Assembly: GCF_000093025.1 (NCBI RefSeq)
Contig: NC_014207.1
Location: forward strand, 2,418,001-2,482,000
Origin: Methylotenera versatilis 301
Lineage (GTDB): Bacteria > Pseudomonadota > Gammaproteobacteria > Burkholderiales > Methylophilaceae
Direction of reading: 5' to 3'
DNA length: 64,000 bases
The notes under the pieces were generated by a model. It saw nothing but the letters and a program-made list of their open reading frames with translations, was not told the DNA's origin and made no database searches. Positions 44,290 through 53,143 of this stretch are shown here, in pieces; the first letter of the stretch is position 1, and every line of letters starts with the position of its first letter. A program made the position numbers and the translations under genes.

Positions 44290-45549
44290 ATGACTCACGC
44301 AGACATACAACAAAAACCCGAATTTACTCGCTATCAAATCTTTGTCATGGGGCTGTTAGCGTTTTTACAGTTCTCCGTCATTCTTGATTTTATGATTATG
44401 TCACCGCTCGGTGCGTTGATTATGCCTGCGATGGAAATTAGTCCACGCCAGTTTGGCCTGATTGTTTCGGCCTATGCATTTAGCGCAGGTATCAGCGGGC
44501 TATTGATGGCGGGATTTGCCGACCGCTATGACCGTAAGAAAATATTGCTCGTCTTTTACACTGGCTTTGTTGCCGCCACCGTATGGTGTGGCTTAGCCCA
44601 AACATTTCCAATGTTACTACTGGCGCGCATCGTCACCGGAATCTTCGGAGGCGTTATTGGCTCAGTCGTTCTTGCGATTGCAACCGATCTCTTCGCACCG
44701 CAATTGCGTGGGCGCGTGATGGGCGTCATTCAAACAGCTTTTGCTGCAAGCCAAGTATTAGGATTGCCTGTAGGGCTTTACTTATCGAACCGTTGGACTT
44801 GGCACGCGCCTTTTTTAGCCATGGCAGCATTCGGTGCCATTGGAGGCATCATTATTGTGTGGCGCATGCAACCAGTTGTAGGGCACCTCAAAGCGCCTCA
44901 GGAACACAGCGCATTTACACACTTGCTCAATACGCTTTCTGACCCTCGCCATCTAACTGCTTTTGCTACGACTGCGTTGTTAACGACTGGTGGATTTATG
45001 CTCATGCCTTTCAGCAGCGTATTCACGGTCAATAACTTAGGTGTCAGTATTGAGCACTTGCCGACAATCTATTTGATTACTGGCTTATGTACTATATTTG
45101 TGGGGCCGTTAGTCGGCAAGGTAGCCGATAAGTTTGGCAAAATTCCAGTGTTTATGGCCGGCAGTATTGTCACCATGATCATGGTGATGATCTACACCCA
45201 TTTAGGAACAGTTCCATTCACTACGGTCATCATCGTCAACGTCTTAATGTTTATAGGCATATTCTCTCGGATGATTCCATTTCAGGCATTAGTAACGTCA
45301 GTTCCGGAAACAACTAAGCGCGGCTCATTCAACGCGGTCAGTGCCTCTATTCAACAGTTTGCGGGTGGCTTTGCCTCAATCCTAGCTGGTCACATTGTCG
45401 CGATCGGAGCAGACGGAAAATTGCAGCATTTCCCTTGGGTCGGTTATATCGTCGTCGGAACGACAATTGTGACTGCTATCTTGACATGGTTTATTCAGCA
45501 GGGAATCCAGAAGCGCGCTCAGCCGATACCTGACGCTGCCACCACTTAA
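44290..45549 (+). CDS. MFS transporter, drug exporter type
   Basis: 419 residues with 12 predicted helices; GFADRYDRKKILLVFY is the MFS A-motif and LQTAFAASQVLGLPVGLYL (reading MGVIQTAFAASQVLG) the C-motif typical of antiporters. Translated after marR on the same transcript; substrate unknown. Confidence 0.92.
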   Translation: MTHADIQQKPEFTRYQIFVMGLLAFLQFSVILDFMIMSPLGALIMPAMEISPRQFGLIVSAYAFSAGISGLLMAGFADRYDRKKILLVFYTGFVAATVWCGLAQTFPMLLLARIVTGIFGGVIGSVVLAIATDLFAPQLRGRVMGVIQTAFAASQVLGLPVGLYLSNRWTWHAPFLAMAAFGAIGGIIIVWRMQPVVGHLKAPQEHSAFTHLLNTLSDPRHLTAFATTALLTTGGFMLMPFSSVFTVNNLGVSIEHLPTIYLITGLCTIFVGPLVGKVADKFGKIPVFMAGSIVTMIMVMIYTHLGTVPFTTVIIVNVLMFIGIFSRMIPFQALVTSVPETTKRGSFNAVSASIQQFAGGFASILAGHIVAIGADGKLQHFPWVGYIVVGTTIVTAILTWFIQQGIQKRAQPIPDAATT

Positions 45550-45636
45550 GTTTGTCTAGATGATGCGCGGCTTCGCCATAACTATTGATAAAGGATTTTA
45601 TGAGGAGTCATTATTTAATATTACTCATCATTAGAG

Positions 45637-46605
45637 TTAAAAATTAAACCGTGCTCCCAATGTTGATCTAGCTAGAATATTCGGTATAAATGTTGAAAGA
45701 ATTAACAGAATAGCCAAAAGTAAGTAAACCCATCGCATAGAGTAAGATGTCACAAAACTCGCTGCTGGTTTTTGTTTTTGTACAAAATCATAAAAAGCTG
45801 AATTGTCTTGGCCTTTGATATATTTAGCCTTAATTTCTCCTGCGAGCGAGATTAAATACTCCTCTTCTAGCTGTGATAAAAAGCGGTCATATTCAGCTGA
45901 GGCCACAGAAGGATCCGGCTCATCTTGGCTAGGATCAGAATAAGTCACACCTACCGCCCCTGCATTATTATTGTCGCTAATCGGCCAGTAGCCAACACGT
46001 TTATTTGCAGAGTTGAATCTTGGTACGCCAACTTTAGTATTGCCGCCAACCCCGACGAATACAAAGTTTTTGCCAATTTGAATACCGCTCAGATCTTGCT
46101 TGATGGTGACATTGACTCTTGGCGCTTCATCACCATCCGTAAAGAATAGCATTTGCGCTGGCACATTTAATGAGTCGAAAGTATTGGCCGCAGCACGTAC
46201 GCCAAAACTTAAACGACTATTACCTTTCCAAGCCATGCGCCATTCCAAGTGATCGATCGAATCTGTAATCACATCTAGATTGGTGCATACTTCTAGCGGT
46301 GTAATCAGCAAGGCAACATTATCTGAGGCGAAAATTCCTACGCTAAAGTAAGTGCCGCAAGGCGAGGTTTGCACAACTTTCTTCATGAGTTGCCGCGTGT
46401 AGGCTAATCGGCTAACTGGCTGATTATTCAATTTTTCATCTTCTGCATTCATGCTTTGTGATACGTCAGCGACCAACAAGTAATTATGCACTTCTTGCTT
46501 TAGTTGAATATCTGGCTTAAAAAGCGCTAACAACAGCAAACCAAACGCTGCCACATAGAGCAGTGTTTCATGGTTGTCTTTCAAAAATGGTAGTATTTTT
46601 TTCAT
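45637..46605 (-). CDS. mxaL: MxaL, VWA-domain methanol dehydrogenase accessory protein
   Basis: 322 residues with a membrane helix at each end and a periplasmic von Willebrand A domain; MIDAS DVSQS (in LLVADVSQSMNAEDE). In the mxa pathway, MxaACKLRS are needed for Ca2+ insertion/assembly of PQQ methanol dehydrogenase. Last gene of mxaRSACKL, ATGA overlap with mxaK. Confidence 0.85.
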   Translation of the reverse strand: MKKILPFLKDNHETLLYVAAFGLLLLALFKPDIQLKQEVHNYLLVADVSQSMNAEDEKLNNQPVSRLAYTRQLMKKVVQTSPCGTYFSVGIFASDNVALLITPLEVCTNLDVITDSIDHLEWRMAWKGNSRLSFGVRAAANTFDSLNVPAQMLFFTDGDEAPRVNVTIKQDLSGIQIGKNFVFVGVGGNTKVGVPRFNSANKRVGYWPISDNNNAGAVGVTYSDPSQDEPDPSVASAEYDRFLSQLEEEYLISLAGEIKAKYIKGQDNSAFYDFVQKQKPAASFVTSYSMRWVYLLLAILLILSTFIPNILARSTLGARFNF

Positions 46606-47138
46606 GGCAAACCTATCGGCAAATTGCTCAGTTCCATGGTGGATTGGTCTTTAGGCGCGGGCTTCATATTGTTCGCCATCACAGAATGCAACAGGCTTAG
46701 ATTAAATTTCGCTGCACGGTCTTGCGGCTCAATTCTCAACGACTGCTCATAAGCCATTTTTGCTTGCGTGTAGGCGTAGCGCGCTTCATCTTGTAGCGTG
46801 CCATCATCATTAATTCTTCGAATCAAGCCAAATACAAACAGGTTGTTGCCGATGTTGTATTGGATCTTCGCCTGATCATGTAGCGATGGTTGCGTCTCTA
46901 AAAGTTGCCCGTAGGTCTGTACGGCGTGTTTATAGTCTTTTTTATTGCCTTGGTCATAAGCTGCGGTGAATTTTTGCAAATATGGATAAGCATCATCAGT
47001 CACCAATTGCCCCGCTGCAACCGTCTGATTCACCTTTGTGATGTGATGGATTTGATAAGCTTCATAACCCGCACCTATTAAGCCAATAGCGAGAAATGTC
47101 CCAAATATCACATTGCTATTTTTGATATGTTTTACCAT
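46602..47138 (-). CDS. mxaK: MxaK, TPR-like membrane protein of MDH assembly
   Basis: 178 residues: N-terminal helix (FGTFLAIGLIGAGYEAY), then TPR-like repeats (KIQYNIGNNLFVFG; AYTQAKMAYEQSLRIEPQDRAAKFNLSLL in parts). Encoded between mxaC and mxaL with overlaps on both sides (7 bp and ATGA), which shows tight coupling. Confidence 0.8.
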   Translation of the reverse strand: MVKHIKNSNVIFGTFLAIGLIGAGYEAYQIHHITKVNQTVAAGQLVTDDAYPYLQKFTAAYDQGNKKDYKHAVQTYGQLLETQPSLHDQAKIQYNIGNNLFVFGLIRRINDDGTLQDEARYAYTQAKMAYEQSLRIEPQDRAAKFNLSLLHSVMANNMKPAPKDQSTMELSNLPIGLP

Positions 47139-48103
47139 GAGTGTACCTTTAGATTTTTGATGACGAATATCAATAGGCTTAACATCAACGCAAGCACGAT
47201 GAGGTTATTCGAGTAATCATGCCCAGGAATACTCACCGTATACTGAATCATATTTTTTTCTTTCGAGTCGATGTATTGCAGGGCTGACTGCAGAGCCGTT
47301 GGGTTATCCGCCTCAAACGCTTTATATTTGATTTTGAGTGATTTAAAATATTGATCCAGCACAATGGAATCAGGTACTTTGTCCTCGCTGTAGGTCTCTT
47401 TAGTAAAAATGCTGATGTCATCCGGCTCGCGCAACACAATCCAGTAGAGATTCAACTTCTTGTCAATAAAGTATTGTGAGATTTTTAGCTTAACGCGCGG
47501 ACTTAACTTACCCGCTCCATCTGAAAGTAATATCACTGCGCGTGAGCCAGAGCTTTGGATGTTATCAAATAAATTTACTGCTTCAGTTATACCTGCGCCA
47601 ATATTGGTTTGATTCAGCGCAGAGCCTGTCGCGGCATTAATGGCCGCGTGTATGGCATCGCGGTTTGTGGTAATTTTCATGCCATATAGCGCAGAGTTAG
47701 TGAAACCAACAACGCCCATCATGTCATCTGGGCGCGAGTCGATAAAATCTGTAATCAACCTTCGTGCGGCTGCGGATTTAATTTCTGCCGCACGGCCGCT
47801 GGTAGTTTGCCCTGCGAATGGATGATCCATACTCACACTGCGGTCAATCACTAAAACTGTTTGCGCACCTTTACCTACTTTTTGCTCTTTTCTACTCGCT
47901 CCTTGAGGCGAAGCCAAAGCCAAGATAATACTTAATAAAATTAGTGAAGTGATCGTCTTTACAACGAGGTTTGCGATTTCAGAAACCCTGTCTTTCGGCA
48001 TAATTTCAAGCCAAGAATACATTTGACCTTGATGGCTTTTAAACACAAACGGCGCGACTACAAGTGGCAGCAGCAATAGTGCCCATGGTTGCAATAGAGT
48101 CAT
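47132..48103 (-). CDS. mxaC: MxaC, VWA-domain protein of MDH assembly
   Basis: 323 residues; N-terminal membrane anchors, VWA domain with MIDAS DRSVS (in VLVIDRSVSMDHPF) and ILLSDGAGK, and a C-terminal helix. Overlaps mxaA by TAATG. Acts with MxaL in a MoxR/VWA chaperone-type complex. Confidence 0.85.
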   Translation of the reverse strand: MTLLQPWALLLLPLVVAPFVFKSHQGQMYSWLEIMPKDRVSEIANLVVKTITSLILLSIILALASPQGASRKEQKVGKGAQTVLVIDRSVSMDHPFAGQTTSGRAAEIKSAAARRLITDFIDSRPDDMMGVVGFTNSALYGMKITTNRDAIHAAINAATGSALNQTNIGAGITEAVNLFDNIQSSGSRAVILLSDGAGKLSPRVKLKISQYFIDKKLNLYWIVLREPDDISIFTKETYSEDKVPDSIVLDQYFKSLKIKYKAFEADNPTALQSALQYIDSKEKNMIQYTVSIPGHDYSNNLIVLALMLSLLIFVIKNLKVHSW

Positions 48104-49020
48104 TAAACGCCCCGCTCACAATCTCTTAAACGCTTGCTGAGTGTTTTAAGCTCTTGTAGTTGAATAGCGTTTGCTGCTCGACTGGCAAATAAGGCCGCAT
48201 TCGACTGCTCAAAAAATTGGGCTATTTCCTGCTTCATTTTCAAGAACTTTGGATTAGCCGATAAAAAGTGTTCTAGCTCGTTTGCAAAGAGATTTGCACC
48301 GTAAATTTTATTAAATGCTTGGTGCATATACATCAAGGCATTCTTATTAGCGGCTTGCTCATGCCCTAGCTTTTTAATATTGCGATGCGCTTGGGCAAAG
48401 GCTCCATTCATAAACGGCAACCAGCGTTTATCGGCATTCACATAAACCAGACCAAGCAAACCTATTACTAGTAAAGTCAACGCCGCCCAAAGCCGAGCGT
48501 CATGCATACTCAAATCAATCAGTGCAGGCTTAGATTGTGGCTGCATATTATCTTTTGCGTTAGGAATACCCTCTGCAACCAGTGGCGTATACCAAAATTT
48601 CCATGCTGGAATATCAATCGATAATGCTTTTGCACCACCTATAAGCGCCAGATGTTCATCAGGTAACTGCATGACTACAGGCTTTGCCGCGCTTACAAAC
48701 ACTTGATAACTTAGTGTGATTTTATAAATAGTTGTGCTACTGCCTTTAGATGTCTGCACACTTACATCGCGCAGCTCAATGCCATTCCTGCTTTCGCCTT
48801 TCATCGGCAATGAAGCTTTAGGTAGTTGATAGGCGGCGTCCACTTCAACCTCTATGCTGCGGCTTAGCACATCACCCATTTGTATGTTATTGCTAGTGGG
48901 CGGATTGATCGCGTTTAGAATTTTGACATCTGTGGCCTGCCCAAACGCCAGTGACGCAAACAGCGACAAGCTGACAACTATCATTGATTTCATTATTGAG
49001 TTTTTCATCATTCTCTTCAT
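48103..49020 (-). CDS. mxaA: MxaA, periplasmic/membrane MDH calcium-insertion protein
   Basis: 305 residues; signal peptide ending at LASLAFGQA, a periplasmic beta domain, one membrane helix (LWAALTLLVIGLLGLVYV, ~175-193) and a cytoplasmic helical tail. Position between mxaS and mxaC supports the name; sequence similarity is moderate by eye. Confidence 0.8.
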   Translation of the reverse strand: MKRMMKNSIMKSMIVVSLSLFASLAFGQATDVKILNAINPPTSNNIQMGDVLSRSIEVEVDAAYQLPKASLPMKGESRNGIELRDVSVQTSKGSSTTIYKITLSYQVFVSAAKPVVMQLPDEHLALIGGAKALSIDIPAWKFWYTPLVAEGIPNAKDNMQPQSKPALIDLSMHDARLWAALTLLVIGLLGLVYVNADKRWLPFMNGAFAQAHRNIKKLGHEQAANKNALMYMHQAFNKIYGANLFANELEHFLSANPKFLKMKQEIAQFFEQSNAALFASRAANAIQLQELKTLSKRLRDCERGV

Positions 49021-49881
49021 TTAAGCCATCATCTGTTCAAAATAATGTGACATCACATCTGGGTCGTACTTGCCACTGATATAAATCGCCTGACTGTCAA
49101 AACGTGTGAATAAAGCTTCCAGCGCTTGTTTTCTTGCTGCAAAAACTTCCTCAAATTGCGCTCGAATTGCTTCACGAAAGAAAATGGTTCTATTCAAACC
49201 AGTTTCAGGATCGATCATGTTGCCAAAACCAAACTTGGGTAGCTTTTTGTATTCATGATCATCCCAAAGTACGATAGGAATCACTTGGTGTGCAGACATC
49301 GCATTTAAAGCCTGCTCAATCATAGGTATTGGCATGTGAAAGTCTGAAATCCAAAATACCAAACCTCTGTTCTGACTCAAATACTCTGGCACTTCGAGTA
49401 TGCCTTCAGAACCAACGCGCATTTTTTTGTATTCGCCAAGCTGCTCAATCACTTCAAATGATTGATGCACGTGATGACTTAAACTGAGCGTAAGGTCTTC
49501 AATCACATGATTGTTGTAAGCAATAAAGCTGAACACATCGCTTTTATCAAAGGCTGAATAGGCAATTGATGCCGCGATTTCTTTTGCTAAGTCTAATTTT
49601 CGGCCCTGCCCTTTAAACTGCATAGAGCTTGATACATCACAAACGGCAAAAATTGGCGTGGTATTGTCTTGATTAAACAACTTCACCTGCACCTGTTCAT
49701 AGGGGTCGCGCAACGTTTGGCGCAAGTCCACCCGCCTAGCATCAGGATAATCAATCAAAGGTACATTACCTTTGAATTCAAAACCTAAACCACGCTGCGT
49801 GCCTCGGTGTTCACCAAAATGGATGCTGCTAGACTTCCAAGGAATTTGATAATAAAACGGTTTAGCGTAAGCTGGAATCAT
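49021..49881 (-). CDS. mxaS: MxaS, DUF58/VWA-like protein
   Basis: 286 residues, soluble. DUF58 core with MIDAS-like DVSSS (FAVCDVSSSMQFKGQG) and WISDFHMPIPM. Overlaps mxaR by 4 bp. DUF58 proteins partner MoxR ATPases, here MxaR. Confidence 0.87.
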   Translation of the reverse strand: MIPAYAKPFYYQIPWKSSSIHFGEHRGTQRGLGFEFKGNVPLIDYPDARRVDLRQTLRDPYEQVQVKLFNQDNTTPIFAVCDVSSSMQFKGQGRKLDLAKEIAASIAYSAFDKSDVFSFIAYNNHVIEDLTLSLSHHVHQSFEVIEQLGEYKKMRVGSEGILEVPEYLSQNRGLVFWISDFHMPIPMIEQALNAMSAHQVIPIVLWDDHEYKKLPKFGFGNMIDPETGLNRTIFFREAIRAQFEEVFAARKQALEALFTRFDSQAIYISGKYDPDVMSHYFEQMMA

Positions 49882-50939
49882 GCTGCTTTTGCTTGAACTG
49901 ATTTAGCTTGTGAAGGCACCGCAACTGTACTTAAAATCTGCGTGGTCAGTTCGCGCGCCAATTGCGTTCTGCGATTTTCATACATGCTGTTGAATACCAA
50001 TCGGTGCGCGATTAACTCATGGAATACTGCATGAATATCTTCAGGATATAAACTGTCGCGGTTCATTAACCAAGCATTAACACGTGCAGCTTTGAGCAAC
50101 ATCCCCATACCGCGCGGACTAGCGCCGGTATGTATTAAGCGATTCACATCAACGCTATCGAGCTTAATGCCAAATTTTTCTGGATTTTGTGTAGATTCCC
50201 ATAAATCCAAGGCATATTCTTCCAACACATCACTAGATTTGATATGGCTTTGCAGCACATCTGAGAATGCATTCAACTGGTCAAATTGCAAGACGTTTGA
50301 CTCAACTTGTTTGGTCAGACTTTCCGCATGCTGAAACTTCACATCAAACATCAGCGCTTTACGCAGTTCTCTATCGGCTGGAATATCAATCGGTATTTCC
50401 ATCATAAAGCGGTCACGTGCCGCCGATGGAATCTCAAAGGTTTCATTTTTTTCGACTTGGTTACGATCTGCAAATACCACCATGTGCGGCAGACGATATT
50501 CTTTTTTGAAAGCACTGATATGACGTTCAGCCATTACACGCAGCATCAAAGCGTGTACTTGCGGACGTGCGCGATTGATTTCATTGAAGAAAAATACGGA
50601 TAGGTTTTCACCTGCACGTAACAACGGACCTTCATCAATCTTTGGTCGACCATCTTCACCCAGATAAGTGTGGTAAATCAGGTCATTTGGCATCAGGTCT
50701 ACCGTGCCTTCAATACGCTCATAAGCGCCACCGATACATCTGGCAATCGATTGCAGCAATGTCGTTTTACCGACACCAACGCCACCTTCCAGTAACACAT
50801 GACCACGTGCAAAGATAGCAATATTCATCAAACGTATGGCTTTATCTTGCCCTACTATCACTTTCTGCACTTCCTTTTCCAGCTTTAAAGCATGGCTGCG
50901 CCAGTCGGCCAGCTGAATATCGTGAGTTGCTATATGCAT
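49878..50939 (-). CDS. mxaR: MxaR, MoxR-family AAA+ ATPase
   Basis: 353 residues. Walker A LEGGVGVGKTTLLQSIA; Walker B region VFFFNEINRARPQVHALML has Asn where most AAA+ proteins have Asp; sensor and Arg-finger region SAARDRFMMEIPIDIP. It powers the mxa chaperone system that matures periplasmic methanol dehydrogenase (MxaFI or XoxF). First gene of the six-gene operon; mxaF/J/G/I are not in the window. Confidence 0.9.
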   Translation of the reverse strand: MHIATHDIQLADWRSHALKLEKEVQKVIVGQDKAIRLMNIAIFARGHVLLEGGVGVGKTTLLQSIARCIGGAYERIEGTVDLMPNDLIYHTYLGEDGRPKIDEGPLLRAGENLSVFFFNEINRARPQVHALMLRVMAERHISAFKKEYRLPHMVVFADRNQVEKNETFEIPSAARDRFMMEIPIDIPADRELRKALMFDVKFQHAESLTKQVESNVLQFDQLNAFSDVLQSHIKSSDVLEEYALDLWESTQNPEKFGIKLDSVDVNRLIHTGASPRGMGMLLKAARVNAWLMNRDSLYPEDIHAVFHELIAHRLVFNSMYENRRTQLARELTTQILSTVAVPSQAKSVQAKAA

Positions 50940-51127
50940 ATATAATCCTATGTAAAATAAATTTTTAAAGGGTACGTTTGGTTTGTTCTTGCGTTGCTTT
51001 TGCGGTCTCTTTTTGCGATTGCTTTTTATTCATTGTTAATGTAATATTCAGACAGGTCTGTTCATTTATTTACAGTCTACTTGAAGAGTTCTGAAATATG
51101 CAAGTAAATTTTTAGGGGTAATTTACA

Positions 51128-51922
51128 TTGAACCAAACTCATAGTTTTCAAACTGAGAGTCTGAGACTTTTGAACATAGGCTATCTAGGTTCATTAGGCT
51201 TATTAAAGAACTTAGCCTCGTATAAAAGAACCTCTAATGCCCACCTATTGCGGCTTTCCAGCCAACTTAGCCGATGGAATTTAGAAAGAATTTCTAAAAA
51301 AAATAGCTATGGTCAACCACTAGACTTAACGCTTGATGACGTGAATGCGCTCAAAGAGTTAATTCAAGTGGCTATCAACAAAGCCTCGGTCAAATACCCT
51401 GAAACTATTTATGACCAACTACTTTTTTTGACGATAGGTGCAATTCAGGTTCAATCACAGACCGGCTCTGATAAAGCATGGGCATTGGTCAATCAATCGA
51501 TACAAAGCTTTTTAAGCGCTCAAAAAAATAAACGCTTATTTTCATTAGGCCTTCTTGCTGTGGCTATCTTGATTTGCCTGAGTTTAACAACAGTGCCAAT
51601 CTCTAAAACGCATCGCATGGATGACACCTCACAGATATTATCAACAGAAGCTGTTGCGACTGAGGTTGTAGCAAGAGGTACTGACCCAGTCACTATGAGC
51701 ACGCTATTACTTGCTTACAACAAAATGAAAAGTGGTACTTGCCAGTTACCACAAGCGGCAATGTTACCGCCAGAGCAAAGACAAGCCTTTTTAATGTTTG
51801 TGAATAAAGGGGTTGTTGAAGTACAACATGTAGAAAATCTAAGACTTGCTTTAGGTTACGTTAATTGCCTATACCCACAGGAGCTCATGCATCCGGTAGT
51901 TTCCACTGGAAATAGGTTATAA
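51128..51922 (+). CDS. Uncharacterised single-span membrane protein (264 aa)
   Basis: Unrecognised. One clear helix (LFSLGLLAVAILICLSLTTV, ~136-155) separates an N-terminal helical cytoplasmic part from a C-terminal part with two Cys (KSGTCQLPQ, YVNCLYPQ) that may be periplasmic. Start is TTG with AGGGG 10 nt upstream. Transcribed divergently from mxaR and just upstream of tetR (9 bp), so it may belong to the efflux region. Confidence 0.6.
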   Translation: MNQTHSFQTESLRLLNIGYLGSLGLLKNLASYKRTSNAHLLRLSSQLSRWNLERISKKNSYGQPLDLTLDDVNALKELIQVAINKASVKYPETIYDQLLFLTIGAIQVQSQTGSDKAWALVNQSIQSFLSAQKNKRLFSLGLLAVAILICLSLTTVPISKTHRMDDTSQILSTEAVATEVVARGTDPVTMSTLLLAYNKMKSGTCQLPQAAMLPPEQRQAFLMFVNKGVVEVQHVENLRLALGYVNCLYPQELMHPVVSTGNRL

Positions 51923-51931
51923 GGAACGATT

Positions 51932-52486
51932 ATGAAAATGCGCGATAAAATACTAGCGACTGCTACCAGCTTATTTGAGTCCCGAGGCATTCAGGCTTCT
52001 GGGGTAGACACGATCATTGCTGAGGCGGGCATTGCAAAAGCCACGCTTTATAAGCACTTCCCTAGCAAAAATCTACTGATTACCTCTTACCTTAGAGAAA
52101 AGTCAGATAGGTTCTATGAATGGTTAAACTCAAGTCTTGTCTCTAAAAAAGCGACTTCACTTGAGATTTTGATTTCACTATGCGAGCTCGTTGAGCAATG
52201 GATTATGACGCCTGAGTTTCATGGTCTGCCATTTCATATTGCGGCTGTAGAGTTTCCAGAGCCTGATCACCCAATCAACCAGTATTCAGCAGTTTTAGCC
52301 GTTGAGTTACAAGGCTATTTATCTAAGATTGCAGCAACAGCTGGTGCAAAAGATCCTGAAGCATTAGGTCAGCAGCTCACTATTCTGTTTGAAGGTGCTG
52401 CATTAGTTGAAAGATTAAGTCCAGGTTCAGGTGCTGCTAGCCGCGCTAAAAATGCAGCCATCACGCTGATACGCGCCTCTATTTAA
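51932..52486 (+). CDS. TetR-family transcriptional regulator
   Basis: 184 residues. N-terminal HTH: RDKILATATSLFESRGIQASGVDTIIAEAGIAKATLYKHFPSK (given as contiguous family core in parts). RBS AAGGA. Ligand domain unremarkable. Located upstream of the MarR/efflux genes. Confidence 0.93.
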   Translation: MKMRDKILATATSLFESRGIQASGVDTIIAEAGIAKATLYKHFPSKNLLITSYLREKSDRFYEWLNSSLVSKKATSLEILISLCELVEQWIMTPEFHGLPFHIAAVEFPEPDHPINQYSAVLAVELQGYLSKIAATAGAKDPEALGQQLTILFEGAALVERLSPGSGAASRAKNAAITLIRASI

Positions 52487-52557
52487 ACTTACCGCTCTAA
52501 CTAAACAGCAATATATTAATAAAAATAACTATTTTTATTATTTTGAGCTTGCATTAA

Positions 52558-52588
52558 AGTACGGAACCATATTATCATTATCCGTACT
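52558..52588. promoter_or_regulatory. Operator abutting the efflux MarR gene
   Basis: AGTACGGA (52558-52565) and TCCGTACT (52581-52588) inverted, immediately before ATG 52589. A related half (GGAACCGTACT, 53121-53131) lies upstream of the outer-membrane gene, so both promoters are probably controlled by the same MarR. Confidence 0.7.
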
Positions 52589-53092
52589 ATGTTATTACTC
52601 AAAGAATTACCTACCTCTAAAAGCTTGGAAAAGTTTGTGAAGCGTTACCCAGACGCTGACATCGCGGCTATTTCTGATTTTGTAAACTTGCTTAGAGCAT
52701 CTTCTGATATTTCAACTGCGCTAGATAAACTACTAGCTAAACATGAACTGCTACAAGGGCGCTGGTGGGTACTTGTGTTATTGATGCGTCAAGATGATCT
52801 GACTTCGACACCAACAGATTTAGCTGAAAAAGCTGGTGTAACCAAAGCCACAATGACAGGATTTATTGATGGATTGGTCAGAGAAGGCTTAGTCACCAGA
52901 ATTACAGACGATGTTGATCGCAGAAAACTTCTCATTAAACTAACTGATGCAGGCCAACAAAAGTTAGATATAGTTTTGCCAGATTACTATAAAAAAGTCA
53001 GCGCACTCATGTCGCTCCTTAACACTGACCAGAGAGCAAGTTTGCTGGTTAATGTTAACGTTCTAGCGTCTGGTCTTGATGTAATGAAATAG
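52589..53092 (+). CDS. MarR-family regulator of the efflux operon
   Basis: 167 residues. MarR HTH (TPTDLAEKAGVTKATMTGFIDGLVREGLV) and wing (DVDRRKLLIKLTDAG). No usable SD because the operator touches the ATG; probably leaderless or weakly translated. First gene before NodT-FUSC-DUF1656-HlyD; repeats nearby suggest autoregulation and control of the pump. Confidence 0.9.
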   Translation: MLLLKELPTSKSLEKFVKRYPDADIAAISDFVNLLRASSDISTALDKLLAKHELLQGRWWVLVLLMRQDDLTSTPTDLAEKAGVTKATMTGFIDGLVREGLVTRITDDVDRRKLLIKLTDAGQQKLDIVLPDYYKKVSALMSLLNTDQRASLLVNVNVLASGLDVMK

Positions 53093-53143
53093 CTCGTTAG
53101 TTTTTTTACCCATATTGTTCGGAACCGTACTAAATAAATATCA

